From the NCBI GenBank assembly GCA_041662605.1, contig JBAZSD010000038.1, forward strand, positions 1 to 26,981: a stretch of 26,981 nucleotides of DNA, written 5' to 3'. Source of the DNA: Desulfomonilaceae bacterium (GTDB lineage Bacteria > Desulfobacterota > Desulfomonilia > Desulfomonilales > Desulfomonilaceae). The translations under genes and the position numbers were made by a program. Positions within the stretch are counted from its first letter, which is position 1; every line of letters starts with the position of its first letter. Below, in pieces: positions 16,428 to 25,216 of this stretch. The notes under the pieces were generated by a model. The model made no database searches, was not told the origin of the DNA, and was given only the letters and a program-made list of their open reading frames with translations.

Positions 16428-17586
16428 TACGGCCAAAGAACAATCAGCAGAGCTAAGCGAAGAATTGAGATTGCTTCGAGATTCGTTGAGACGATTTGTT
16501 CAGAAAGAAGTAATTCCCCAATCAGAGCAGATCGACCGTGAAGACCGTTTTCCGCGCGACCTGATGTTCGGGTTGGGCAGGCTAGGCTTGTTAGGTATTA
16601 CAGTTCCAGAGAAATATGGCGGATCAGGGGCAGGACTGCTTGCCCAAACCATTGTAGTTGAGGAACTTGCAAGAGCGAGCGCCGGGTTGGCATCTTCCTA
16701 TGCAGCCCATTCCAATCTTGTGGTGGACAACCTCAATAGACACGCTAGTCATGAGCAGAAAGCGAAATACCTTCCAGCTCTTTGTTCCGGACAGACGATA
16801 GGCTGTCTAGCCATCACGGAACCGGGCTCGGGTTCAGATGCCCTGGCAATGCGGACTCGGGCTGTAAAACACGGTGATCATTACGTCTTGAACGGAACAA
16901 AAATCTTTATTACGAACGGACCAGTGGCAGACATCATCGTTACTTACGCCAAGACTGCGCCAGAAAAAGGATCAAGAGGTATCAGCACATTCATCGTGGA
17001 AAAGGAATTTGCGGGTTTTTCAGTCGGTAGAAAGATCGAGAAGTTAGGTCACAAAGGCTCGCCCTTTGGGGAACTCGTTTTTGATGAGTGCCGGGTACCA
17101 GCCCAAAACCTTGTTGGAGAAGAGAACTCTATGGTGTCTATGGTGCTCGCGGGTCTTCATCGCGAGAGAATTGTCTGGTCTTCGGAAGCGGTGGGGATCG
17201 CTCAAGGCGCATACGACATCGCCTCAAAATACTCGAAAGAACGACAGCAGTTCAATAAACCGATAAGTGAGTTTCAGATGATCAGCGAAAAGCTTGTTGA
17301 CATGGCATTGGATATCCATATCGGGCGCGTATTGGTTCAAAGATGTGCGAAAATGGCCGAAGGGCAGAACCATGATGATGTTGGGCTTGAAGCTTCTTAT
17401 GCAAAGCTATTTTGCGGGGATATGTCTGAGAGAGTGACATCGAAGGCTCTGCACATCCTAGGAGCGTATGGGTATACGAAAGAATTCCAAATTGAAAGAT
17501 TCTACCGTGACGCGAAGGCCATGCCCATTGGAGCTGGAACATCCGAGATACAAAGGATTATAATCGCCCGAAAACTACTTCAATGA
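16420..17586 (+). CDS. acyl-CoA dehydrogenase 2 (isovaleryl-CoA dehydrogenase type)
   Basis: This 388-residue paralogue of the preceding dehydrogenase shares EQIDREDRFP, YGGSG, KYLPxLCSG and TEPxSGSDA with it. I chose the ATG at 16420, preceded by GGAG, over an in-frame ATG at 16333 that lies well inside the upstream gene. The catalytic base in the IVD position is Glu249 (GLHRERIVW), and the C-terminal motif is IGAGTSEIQR. Both tandem copies therefore keep a catalytic base. They may form separate homotetramers with different substrates, or a heteromer as described for some steroid dehydrogenases. Confidence 0.92.
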   Translation: MSDTAKEQSAELSEELRLLRDSLRRFVQKEVIPQSEQIDREDRFPRDLMFGLGRLGLLGITVPEKYGGSGAGLLAQTIVVEELARASAGLASSYAAHSNLVVDNLNRHASHEQKAKYLPALCSGQTIGCLAITEPGSGSDALAMRTRAVKHGDHYVLNGTKIFITNGPVADIIVTYAKTAPEKGSRGISTFIVEKEFAGFSVGRKIEKLGHKGSPFGELVFDECRVPAQNLVGEENSMVSMVLAGLHRERIVWSSEAVGIAQGAYDIASKYSKERQQFNKPISEFQMISEKLVDMALDIHIGRVLVQRCAKMAEGQNHDDVGLEASYAKLFCGDMSERVTSKALHILGAYGYTKEFQIERFYRDAKAMPIGAGTSEIQRIIIARKLLQ

Positions 17587-17608
17587 AATTCTTTGAACGA
17601 GGAATGAA

Positions 17609-18931
17609 GTGAGAATTGTTTCTTCATATTGGGATGAGGATTTAGAGCTAATTTCGCCTGAGAAATTGGAAGAGATACGGCTTCAGAAAATGCAAAAGCA
17701 CCTGAGGTTTGCTCATCAAAATTCCCTCTTTTATGAGCGGGAATTTAACAAAGCTGGTTTCAGACCTGAGGAGATCAAAGATCTGGATGACTATCGTGAA
17801 CGTGTTCCATTTCTGAGCCATATGCAGATGATTAGGAATCAGCGTGCAAACCCTCCTTTCGGAGACTTCCTGACCATGCGGCTGAAAGATGTAAGCAGAA
17901 TTTATTGTTCGCCAGGCCCATTGATGATGCCATTCAGCGCAGGCGACATGGACAGCTACATAAACACCACGGCCAACGGGCTCTATATATGTGGAGCAAG
18001 GCGTGGTGACATAGTCGACATCACGGCTGCGTACCAATGGCATTTAGCGGGAACAATGATGGACACAGCGTTTCGCCGTATTGGCTGCGCAGTTGTTCCA
18101 GGGGGGGCTGGGATGACCAGAACTCACATCGGTATAATGAAGCGTTTAGGAGTTTCCGTGATGTTCGCCTTTCCGTCCTTTGCAATGCACCTTGCGGATA
18201 CAGCGCGAAAAATGGGTATCGATCCTGCAACGGATCTAAAGCTACGGTTGATCATCTTGGCTACCGAGGTTTATGGGAAGAATGACAAGACAATGTTAGC
18301 AGAAGCCTTCGGAGCGGACATTAGGGAGATGTACGGAGGAGCGGAAACAGGTTTTGTTGCAGCCGAGTGTCCATACGGAGGTGGCATGCATTGTTTTACA
18401 GACTCTATTCTTGAAATTGTTGAGCCTGGGACAGGAAGGAATGTGGAGGCAGGTTACACTGGAGAAATAGTTACTACTGATCTATCGCGGCGGGCAATGC
18501 CGGTGGTTCGATATCGGACCGGCGATCTGACAGAGGGTCTCATTACTGATCCATGTCGGTGCGGGCGGACTTCCCCGCGCCTAATGCGGATAGTAGGTCG
18601 GACAGGAGAAATAGAGAGGGTTAAAGGGGTTTATATGATCCCAGAAATTATAGATCAAATCATTAGAAAGCATCATGGTCTGGCAAAATATCAGATCGTT
18701 ATTGATAGGCCTCGATTTCAGGATAGACTCACCATACGAGTAGAAACAGATAGCCCTAACGAAGGGCCCATAATAAAACAAAAATTGATTGACGACCTGC
18801 GAGCCGTAACACAGTTCACAGCCGAAATCGATCTCGTTCCCATGGGCACGATCGACCAAGAAAGCCCCACCGTTGTCAACAATAGATTTTTGTTAAGGTC
18901 GGACGCTCTAGGTCCGGATTTCCAGAAGTGA
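17609..18931 (+). CDS. phenylacetate-CoA ligase-like (PaaK family) protein with altered phosphate loop
   Basis: This 440-residue protein has the PaaK fold: the adenine-binding motif EMYGGAETGFVAAECP, the MPVVRYRTGD segment and CRCGRTSPRLMRIVGR near the C-terminal domain. PaaK proteins convert aryl acids to aryl-CoA through an acyl-AMP. The phosphate loop, normally SSGTTGxP, reads CSPGPLMMPFS, without the Gly/Thr-rich core. The hinge normally reading GRxDD reads GRTGEIERVKG. Activity as an ATP-dependent ligase is therefore uncertain. It starts at GTG 17609 after a GAGG site and follows the second dehydrogenase by 22 bp, suggesting it acts in the same pathway or in CoA transfer or binding. Confidence 0.8.
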   Translation: MRIVSSYWDEDLELISPEKLEEIRLQKMQKHLRFAHQNSLFYEREFNKAGFRPEEIKDLDDYRERVPFLSHMQMIRNQRANPPFGDFLTMRLKDVSRIYCSPGPLMMPFSAGDMDSYINTTANGLYICGARRGDIVDITAAYQWHLAGTMMDTAFRRIGCAVVPGGAGMTRTHIGIMKRLGVSVMFAFPSFAMHLADTARKMGIDPATDLKLRLIILATEVYGKNDKTMLAEAFGADIREMYGGAETGFVAAECPYGGGMHCFTDSILEIVEPGTGRNVEAGYTGEIVTTDLSRRAMPVVRYRTGDLTEGLITDPCRCGRTSPRLMRIVGRTGEIERVKGVYMIPEIIDQIIRKHHGLAKYQIVIDRPRFQDRLTIRVETDSPNEGPIIKQKLIDDLRAVTQFTAEIDLVPMGTIDQESPTVVNNRFLLRSDALGPDFQK

Positions 18932-19080
18932 ATTCTCTCTTTCCGAAATTATTTGGGTGAAGAAGTCTCTGGTCCCGTCCCTATTGGGAAGCGGATAATA
19001 CCGAGGTCTGAATTAGATAATCAAAGCTGGTTTCATATTTTCATTGTACTCAAAGAAACTTATGTCCAGGAGCCAAAAAG

Positions 19081-20001
19081 ATGAGTAAGAGGATTATCAC
19101 TGCGGCCATTACAGGAAGTATTCACACCCCCTCGATGTCTACTTACCTCCCGATTACTCCGGACCAGATTGTGAGTGAAACGGTTCGAGCATACGAGGCC
19201 GGTGCGTCGGTTGCTCACATTCATGCCCGGAATCCTGAAACTGGACAGCCTTCAGCAGATATCAATCTTTACAGAGAGATCGCATCCAAGATTAAGAGTA
19301 AGTGTGGCATCATTCTTTGTATTACGACTGGAGGCGGCTTAGGAATGACAGTGGAAGAGAGGGTTTCGGCCATACCTCAGTTGAAACCGGAATTGGCTTC
19401 CTTTAATTTTGGTTCATTAAACTTTGCCCTATTTAGCACCCTCGACAGCTTAAAAGAATTCAAGTTTCCTTGGGAATCCGATTACCTAGCGATGACGGAA
19501 GATTTCATTTTGCCCAACACATTCAAAACCATGGCGCGGTTTGCGCAGGTTTTTCAGGCAAACCTGACTCAACCCGAACTGGAGGTTTACGATGTCGGGA
19601 TGCTGAACAATGTAGCATTCATGCTGGAAACAGGACGCATCAAGAAACCTATTTATATTCAGTTTGTTATGGGGATACTAGGTGGCATCCCTGCCAGCCC
19701 CGATAACCTGATGTTTATGTACAATACTGCAAAAGCTTCCATAGGTGACTTCAATTGGTCAGTATGTGCCGCCGGGCGCCATCAGTTCAAAATGTGCACT
19801 CTTTCACTACTTATTGGGGGAAACGTACGGGTTGGTCTCGAGGATAATCTTTATCTGGAAAAAGGGGTGAAGGCTAAGAGTAATGCCCAACAAGTCGAGA
19901 AGATAGTAAGAATCGCCAGAGAGCTAGGCCTTGAACCTGCCACTCCCGACGAAGCCAGACAAATGCTGGGGCTAAAAGGATTGGACAAGGTAGCATATTG
20001 A
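19081..20001 (+). CDS. beta-keto acid cleavage enzyme (BKACE, DUF849)
   Basis: This 306-residue TIM-barrel Zn enzyme belongs to the 3-keto-5-aminohexanoate cleavage family, whose members condense a beta-keto acid with acetyl-CoA to give acetoacetate and a new acyl-CoA. Visible features are the Zn-binding HIH (His46, His48), STGG-like ITTGGG, ELEVYDVGM, AAGRHQ and the Zn/active-site GLEDN near residue 253. The TGSIHTPSMS segment replaces TGAETT of the lysine-fermentation enzyme, so the substrate differs from Kce. An AGGAG site precedes the ATG. The neighbours suggest it processes a keto acid formed downstream of the thiolase-like/dehydrogenase steps. Confidence 0.9.
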   Translation: MSKRIITAAITGSIHTPSMSTYLPITPDQIVSETVRAYEAGASVAHIHARNPETGQPSADINLYREIASKIKSKCGIILCITTGGGLGMTVEERVSAIPQLKPELASFNFGSLNFALFSTLDSLKEFKFPWESDYLAMTEDFILPNTFKTMARFAQVFQANLTQPELEVYDVGMLNNVAFMLETGRIKKPIYIQFVMGILGGIPASPDNLMFMYNTAKASIGDFNWSVCAAGRHQFKMCTLSLLIGGNVRVGLEDNLYLEKGVKAKSNAQQVEKIVRIARELGLEPATPDEARQMLGLKGLDKVAY

Positions 20002-20183
20002 CGCCTCTGGACGCATTGTTGTCCTGCAGCCGTTTCGACATCTGAAAGAGCCCACCAAAGACTTTGAGCAGCAGGAGGTAGCAAGGTGACAATCTGGGAG
20101 GCAGATGTCTTTAAGACTGCATTACTTACACGATCGCCCGTCTCATTAGTATAGGTTTCCACTCAGGGCCCACGGGAGGAAGT

Positions 20184-21035
20184 ATGATCATAGATACCCA
20201 TTCTCAGCTTTGGACAAAGGAAGCTTTGGTAACCTTTCCAGAAAACATGGTTCGCGGTTACGAGAAGATGTTCAAGGGTGTGCGAACCTTCGAACTGGAA
20301 GACATACTGCTGGACATGGATCAGGCAGGAGTGGACAAAGCCGTCCTCGTTGCTGTGGATGCTGAAACGGTGTGGCATTACAGAGTTCCCAATGAGTTGG
20401 TGGCGGATGCGGTCCACCGCTTTCCGGATAGATTCATCGGATTTGCGGGCGTAGATCCCAACAAAGGGATTTTAGCGGTTGACGAGTTATCCAGAAGCGT
20501 GGAGGTGTTGGGGTTGTCAGGTGTGAAGTTCATCCCCCATCTTATCAACATGGCGCCCAACGATTCTCGCATGTATCCGATTCTAGAAAAGGCACAGGAG
20601 TTAGACCTTCCCGTCCTTTTTCACACGGGGACCCATTTTCACAATGGAGCCCGGCTCAAATTCTGCCGTCCCGATACGCTGGACGACTTGGCCATAGACT
20701 TTCCCGAACTCAAAATTATAGCGGCGCATTTTGGATTTCCTTGGTTTTACGAAGCTTTGGCTGTTGTTCAGAAGAACGCCAACGTATATTTCAATATTGC
20801 GGGATGGGCTCCTCAGTATATCCCTGAATATGTTGTAAAAATGATGAATGGTCCTTTGGCCGGCAAGGCCCTACTGGGCAGTGATTTCCCGTTGATTTCC
20901 AGGGCTAGGCTAATGCAAGAGTTAAAAGAAATTGAGATCTCTGCTGACACCTTTGGAAAATTGACACATGAGAACCCGGCGAAAGTTCTTGGTCTGCGCT
21001 CTCACATAAATAAATATAAGCCCAGCAGGAGCTAG
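20184..21035 (+). CDS. amidohydrolase-2 family protein (COG2159) with HxQ in place of HxH
   Basis: This 283-residue TIM-barrel metal-enzyme family member contains LFHTG, IIAAHFG and LGSDFP, giving the usual His, His and Asp ligands. The N-terminal DTHAH motif reads DTHSQ (His6, Gln8), so one of the two HxH ligands is Gln. Relatives include decarboxylases (ACMSD type) and ring-opening hydrolases. The change suggests an altered metal site or a non-standard reaction. It ends three bases before the crotonase ATG, so the two are coupled. Confidence 0.82.
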   Translation: MIIDTHSQLWTKEALVTFPENMVRGYEKMFKGVRTFELEDILLDMDQAGVDKAVLVAVDAETVWHYRVPNELVADAVHRFPDRFIGFAGVDPNKGILAVDELSRSVEVLGLSGVKFIPHLINMAPNDSRMYPILEKAQELDLPVLFHTGTHFHNGARLKFCRPDTLDDLAIDFPELKIIAAHFGFPWFYEALAVVQKNANVYFNIAGWAPQYIPEYVVKMMNGPLAGKALLGSDFPLISRARLMQELKEIEISADTFGKLTHENPAKVLGLRSHINKYKPSRS

Positions 21036-21038
21036 CTC

Positions 21039-21821
21039 ATGCAGTATAGCACGATCATCTATTCTGAAGATCACGGAATCGCAATAATTACTCTGAATCG
21101 GCCAGAGGCACGAAACTCATTGAACGAACAATTACTCGATGAGTTAGAGGACGTCTTGGAGCTAATTGGGCGCAATGCAAAGATCAGGGTCGTGATAGTG
21201 TCTGGTCACAATGATTTTTTTTGCGCTGGCGCAGATATCCGAATGTTAAAACAGTGGTCCTCGATCTTAGATGCACATTCCTTCTTGGTTAAAGTTCAAC
21301 GAGTTATTAACAAATTTGAGACAATGCCGCAACCGGTTATAGCAGCGGTTTCAGGAATAGCGCTGGGCGGTGGTACCGAAATCTCTTTAGCCTGTGATCT
21401 TCGCATTGCAGCGGAGAATGCGGTTTTTGGACAACCGGAGATTAATCTGGGAATTATCCCTGGGGCTGGTGGAACACAAAGGCTCCCCCGGACAGTCGGC
21501 CTAACGATAGCAAAGGAACTGTTGTTCACCGGCCGACGAGTGAAGGCCGAGGAAGCGCTTCAAATAAGACTAATCAATAAAATTACGCCTATGGGGAAAC
21601 TCATGGACGCTGCCATCGCCTTGGCTCGTCAAATTGCTGAGAAGCCACTCTGGGGCGTAAGGATGACAAAAATGTGCCTGATGGATGGAATGCAAATGAA
21701 TCTGTCTCAAGCATTAGCCTACGAGGGGAGATGTTTTGAGTTTTTGGTCACAACCGATGATCATAGAGAGGGAGTAGCAGCTTTTCTTGAAAAGCGGAAA
21801 CCGATTTTTACTGGGAGCTAG
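21039..21821 (+). CDS. enoyl-CoA hydratase (crotonase family)
   Basis: This 260-residue crotonase has the oxyanion-hole segments FCAGADI and IALGGG. Both catalytic Glu residues of true hydratases are present: Glu114 (GTEISLACD) and Glu134 (GQPEINLG). PGAGGTQRLPR follows. The expected reaction is syn hydration of trans-2-enoyl-CoA to the 3S-hydroxyacyl-CoA. It lies three bases after the amidohydrolase gene. Its length is normal for the family. Confidence 0.93.
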   Translation: MQYSTIIYSEDHGIAIITLNRPEARNSLNEQLLDELEDVLELIGRNAKIRVVIVSGHNDFFCAGADIRMLKQWSSILDAHSFLVKVQRVINKFETMPQPVIAAVSGIALGGGTEISLACDLRIAAENAVFGQPEINLGIIPGAGGTQRLPRTVGLTIAKELLFTGRRVKAEEALQIRLINKITPMGKLMDAAIALARQIAEKPLWGVRMTKMCLMDGMQMNLSQALAYEGRCFEFLVTTDDHREGVAAFLEKRKPIFTGS

Positions 21822-22131
21822 GACAAAAAAATACAAACCAAAGAATTTGCAATAGCTATGTAAACCAGAAACGGCATAGTAACCCAGATTACAGGTTGGA
21901 TAAAACTGTGTGTCTTTATATATCTGGTGTGCTTTGGCAATTCACCTTCCTCGCTTGGTTCAGAGTCGTCCGATTGAGCCCAGAGATGAAGAAAATCCTC
22001 AGTATACAGTGGAAACGTTGCAACTATCTGATTCGCAACGCCTGTCGCTTGTCCATGCGAATTTGCCTATCACGAAGACCCCGCATGCTGAACTGACTAT
22101 ATAGCGTTTAGAAGTCTCAAGGTTGGTGAAT
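21822..22131. other. 310-bp gap with no recognised gene
   Basis: This gap between the crotonase and ligase genes has two overlapping short open frames (21896-22096 and 21910-22104). The second ends in a polar stretch reading YTVETLQLSDSQRLSLVHAN and could be a remnant, but I recognise no family and see no Shine-Dalgarno. I found no -24/-12 element or terminator. Confidence 0.4.
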
Positions 22132-23646
22132 ATGGGTATACATGACGTATCGATCTACAGCGTTATCAAACGCAATGCTCGTTTGTACAAAGATAGAGCC
22201 GCCCTGAAATCTGGGCGAGAGACAATCAGCTACATCGAATTTATCAAAAAGATTGATGAATTGGCCGCCGGTCTCCATTCAGTTGGAGTAAGCAGAGGTC
22301 AGCGTATTGGAGTGCTAGCCAAAAACAGCCTGGAGTACGTGTACCTCTATGGAGCGGCTGCCCGAATCGGGGCTATAATATTGCCGATCAACTGGCGTCT
22401 GAGTTCAGAGGAAATTGAATACATTTTATCAGATGGCTCGCCGACTGTCCTTTTCGCCGATCCTGAATTTCAGGATGTGGCAAATCCTATAATCAACAGG
22501 GCGCCTCATCAAATTACCTGCTTCAGTACTCAGTCTCAGTGCGGTGTTTTCAGCGCTTTTAGGGATCTGATGGAAAAGGCCAACGCTAGTCATGCTGTTA
22601 AATTCAGCCAGGATGACCGTTGCGTCATAATCCATACGGCTGCGGTGCATGGGCGGCCTCGAGGCGCTGTAATCACCCATCAAGGTCTGTTGGTGACGTC
22701 CCTCCATCTGCAACACCTTTGGAATCTGGGCCCAAATGACGTAAACATGGCTATGTTGCCGCTTTTTCATGTAGCTGGAATCCTTATGATATTTTCAGTG
22801 ATGATGGACGGAGGGTGTAACATAATCATGCCAGGCTTTGAAGTCGACATGGCGGTAGGGTTTATTGAAGACCATAAAGCCACCGTGTTTTTCGAATTTC
22901 CTCCAATGTTATCGTCATTGTTGGACAAGGCTGAGGAGGACGGTCGGGATTTGTCCAGTTTGAGGCATGTGCTGGGAATTGATCATCAGGATACGGCTAA
23001 ACGGTTTCAAGATGTTACTGGAGGTATTTTTTGGGCGGCGTACGGTCAATCAGAGACATCGGGACTCACTTCGATTGGACCTTTTTTTGACAAGCCTGGA
23101 TCAGTTGGTAGGCCACTTGAGTTGGCAGAAGTCGAAATAGTTAACGATTCTGGTAAAATCCTCGAACCAGGAAAATCCGGTGAAATTGTCGTACGTGGCC
23201 CCCAAGTGTTTAAGGGTTACTGGAATTTACAAGACGATACCAATTACACATTCCGAGACGAGTGGCACCACACCGGTGATATGGGACGAATAGACGAGAC
23301 GGGGTATCTCTGGTTTGAAGGGCGGGCGTTGGAAAAAGAATTGATTAAGACTGGAGGTGAAAACGTATATCCTTCAGAGGTTGAGAATGTGATTAGACAG
23401 CACCCCTTGGTGAAGGATGTCACTGTGATAGGGGTTCCAGATCCCGAGTGGGGTGAGGCGATAAAGGCTGTGTGTGTCTTGAACTCAGGGTCGTCCATTT
23501 CTGAGGCCGATTTGATTGAGTTTGTGGCAGCGAGAATAGCCCGATTCAAGAAACCTAAGCACGTAGTGTTTGTAAGCGAAATTCCTAGGAACAATCACGG
23601 TAGTTTGGACAGAGAAAAGATCATGGCAGACTTCGGAAACACGTAA
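22132..23646 (+). CDS. AMP-binding acyl-CoA ligase-like protein with altered phosphate loop and no C-terminal Lys
   Basis: This 504-residue adenylate-forming protein has AAYGQSETSG, HHTGDMGRIDETGYLWFEG and the hinge LIKTGGENVYPSEVENVI, all normal. Two key motifs differ. The phosphate loop, usually TSGTTGxPKG, reads TAAVHGRPRG (about residues 170-179). The C-terminal GK carrying the catalytic adenylation Lys reads NNHGSLDREK, with Ser at the Lys position. It may be a weak ligase, a half-reaction enzyme or non-catalytic. I chose the ATG at 22132; in-frame TTG 22123 and GTG 22126 are possible. It is followed at once by an SDR remnant. Confidence 0.82.
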   Translation: MGIHDVSIYSVIKRNARLYKDRAALKSGRETISYIEFIKKIDELAAGLHSVGVSRGQRIGVLAKNSLEYVYLYGAAARIGAIILPINWRLSSEEIEYILSDGSPTVLFADPEFQDVANPIINRAPHQITCFSTQSQCGVFSAFRDLMEKANASHAVKFSQDDRCVIIHTAAVHGRPRGAVITHQGLLVTSLHLQHLWNLGPNDVNMAMLPLFHVAGILMIFSVMMDGGCNIIMPGFEVDMAVGFIEDHKATVFFEFPPMLSSLLDKAEEDGRDLSSLRHVLGIDHQDTAKRFQDVTGGIFWAAYGQSETSGLTSIGPFFDKPGSVGRPLELAEVEIVNDSGKILEPGKSGEIVVRGPQVFKGYWNLQDDTNYTFRDEWHHTGDMGRIDETGYLWFEGRALEKELIKTGGENVYPSEVENVIRQHPLVKDVTVIGVPDPEWGEAIKAVCVLNSGSSISEADLIEFVAARIARFKKPKHVVFVSEIPRNNHGSLDREKIMADFGNT

Positions 23647-23658
23647 ACTGGGAAAGGA

Positions 23659-23901
23659 ATGAGGCCCTTTAATATGCAGTGGATTGAGCGGACTACTATT
23701 GCCCCTGGTCTCTTTAACACCCCCATGGCCAGGAGTCTTCCGGAAAAAGTTAGGGAGAAGCTTGCAGCGGCGGTTCCATTCCCGCGTCGATTCGGCAAAC
23801 CTGCGGAATTTGTGATGCTGGTGAAACATATCATTGAGAACGCGTCCATTAATGGAACCACCATTAGAATCGATGGCGCTATCCGCATGGGCGCAAAGTA
23901 A
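23659..23901 (+). pseudogene. C-terminal remnant of a short-chain dehydrogenase (HSD10-like)
   Basis: The 80 codons match only the last third of type II 3-hydroxyacyl-CoA dehydrogenases: TIAPGLFNTPMA, VPFPRRFGKPAEF and the closing IIENASINGTTIRIDGAIRM. The N-terminal NAD-binding fold and the Ser-Tyr-Lys catalytic residues are absent, and the preceding gene ends only 12 bp upstream. An intact gene would be about 250 residues. AAAGG sits too close to the ATG for normal translation. It is best read as a deletion remnant that once supplied the hydroxyacyl-CoA oxidation step. Confidence 0.8.
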
Positions 23902-24045
23902 TCTAGTAGAGTCGAGCCAAAGGACAAACCTTCGATCAGACCAAACCCACTCTTGGTTTTTTAGCATATGGGTTGCGCCTATGGTCTTAGGTCGTATGAA
24001 TTTGAGTCTATAAGCTTGCTAATTAACGGCCACAGGGAGGCGGTA

Positions 24046-25215
24046 ATGAAAGAAGTCATCATATTGGGAGTGGGCATGACCAAATTTGGCATATCGAAAC
24101 TTTCCATGAAGGAGATGTTTGCGGAAGCCGCCATGGACGCCCTTTCGGAATCCAACCTTGAAGCAAAAAATATGGAGGCGCTCTTCGTTGGAAACGTGCT
24201 TGGGGATTTCGAGGAGAGTCAGATCAACATAGCCCCATTTCTTGCCGCCGAAATTGGTATGCGCGTTGAGGCGCCAGCAACTCGATTTGAAAACGCTTGC
24301 GCATCGGCTACGGTGGCCATTCGGCATGCAGTCCTAATGGTCGCCTCAGGTATTTATGATTTAGTAATTGCGGGGGGGACAGAGCGGACTGCCATCATGG
24401 GAACGCCCTTGGCTACCAAAACATTCGCGATGGGGAGTCACTCAGAATATGAGAGGTTCACCGGCATAACTTTCCCAGGTGTTTTTGGTATGGTAGCGCA
24501 CCAGTACGCTGCTAAGTACGACATCCCTCTTGACGTACTGAAACAGAGCATGGCCGCAACAGCTGTAAAGAATCATCGCAATGGCACGCTCAACCCACTG
24601 GCACATTTCCGGAAAGAGATTACCCTAGAAACAGTGCTTGGAAGCGCCATGATTGCTCACCCTCTTCAACTATTCGATTGCTGTCCTTTTTCCGATGGGG
24701 CGGCAGCCGTGATCATCGCTAATGCCTCAAAATATAAGGGCAGAATAGCAAAACCAGTATTCGTAATAGGATCTGGCCAAGCTACTGCCGGACCCCTATA
24801 TCGTCAGAAAGATCTTACCCGCATGGTAGCTAGGGAAGCCGCCATTAAGTGCGCTTACGACCAAGCAGGTATTGGCCCCGCTGATGTTGATGTATGTGAA
24901 CTTCACGACTGCTTTACTATAGCAGAGATCGTTGCATCTGAAGCCTTGGGATTTTTTGAATTTGGAGAAGGCGCTGCTGCCGTTGACAGGGGAGATACAT
25001 CTCTGGGTGGAAGGATTCCTATCAACCCGTCTGGAGGATTGAAAGCAAAAGGGCACCCCATTGGAGCAACAGGAGCAGCACAGGTTTACGAAATTGTTAA
25101 GCAGCTAAGAGGTGAATGCGGTGAAAGGCAAGTGAAGGACGCCAGAGTCGGTGTAGTTGATACGCTGGGTGGAGATTTTAGTACCGTATGCAATCTCGTC
25201 TTAAGGAGGCAGTAG
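24046..25215 (+). CDS. SCP2-type thiolase with intact Cys and GHP motif
   Basis: This 389-residue thiolase starts at ATG 24046 after a strong AGGGAGG; the frame extends upstream to 23968 without support. It keeps the nucleophile Cys85 (RFENACASAT), the active-site ELHDCF segment and a canonical GHPIGATGAAQ motif. It should therefore be able to carry out acyl transfer between CoA and acyl-CoA, such as cleavage of a 3-ketoacyl-CoA. It is clearly more conventional than the four proteins at 1892-7762. A DUF35 gene starts one base after its stop, as in archaeal and bacterial thiolase/DUF35 pairs. Confidence 0.92.
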   Translation: MKEVIILGVGMTKFGISKLSMKEMFAEAAMDALSESNLEAKNMEALFVGNVLGDFEESQINIAPFLAAEIGMRVEAPATRFENACASATVAIRHAVLMVASGIYDLVIAGGTERTAIMGTPLATKTFAMGSHSEYERFTGITFPGVFGMVAHQYAAKYDIPLDVLKQSMAATAVKNHRNGTLNPLAHFRKEITLETVLGSAMIAHPLQLFDCCPFSDGAAAVIIANASKYKGRIAKPVFVIGSGQATAGPLYRQKDLTRMVAREAAIKCAYDQAGIGPADVDVCELHDCFTIAEIVASEALGFFEFGEGAAAVDRGDTSLGGRIPINPSGGLKAKGHPIGATGAAQVYEIVKQLRGECGERQVKDARVGVVDTLGGDFSTVCNLVLRRQ

Positions 25216-25216
25216 A

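Noticed and set aside
23485..23967. 160-codon open frame on the minus strand across the SDR remnant
   Set aside because: The plus strand gives a clear SDR C-terminus and a clear ligase C-terminus; the minus frame has no recognisable motifs.
23968..24045. Upstream in-frame extension of the canonical thiolase
   Set aside because: ATG 24046 follows AGGGAGG and gives MKEVIILGVGMTKFG, the normal thiolase start.
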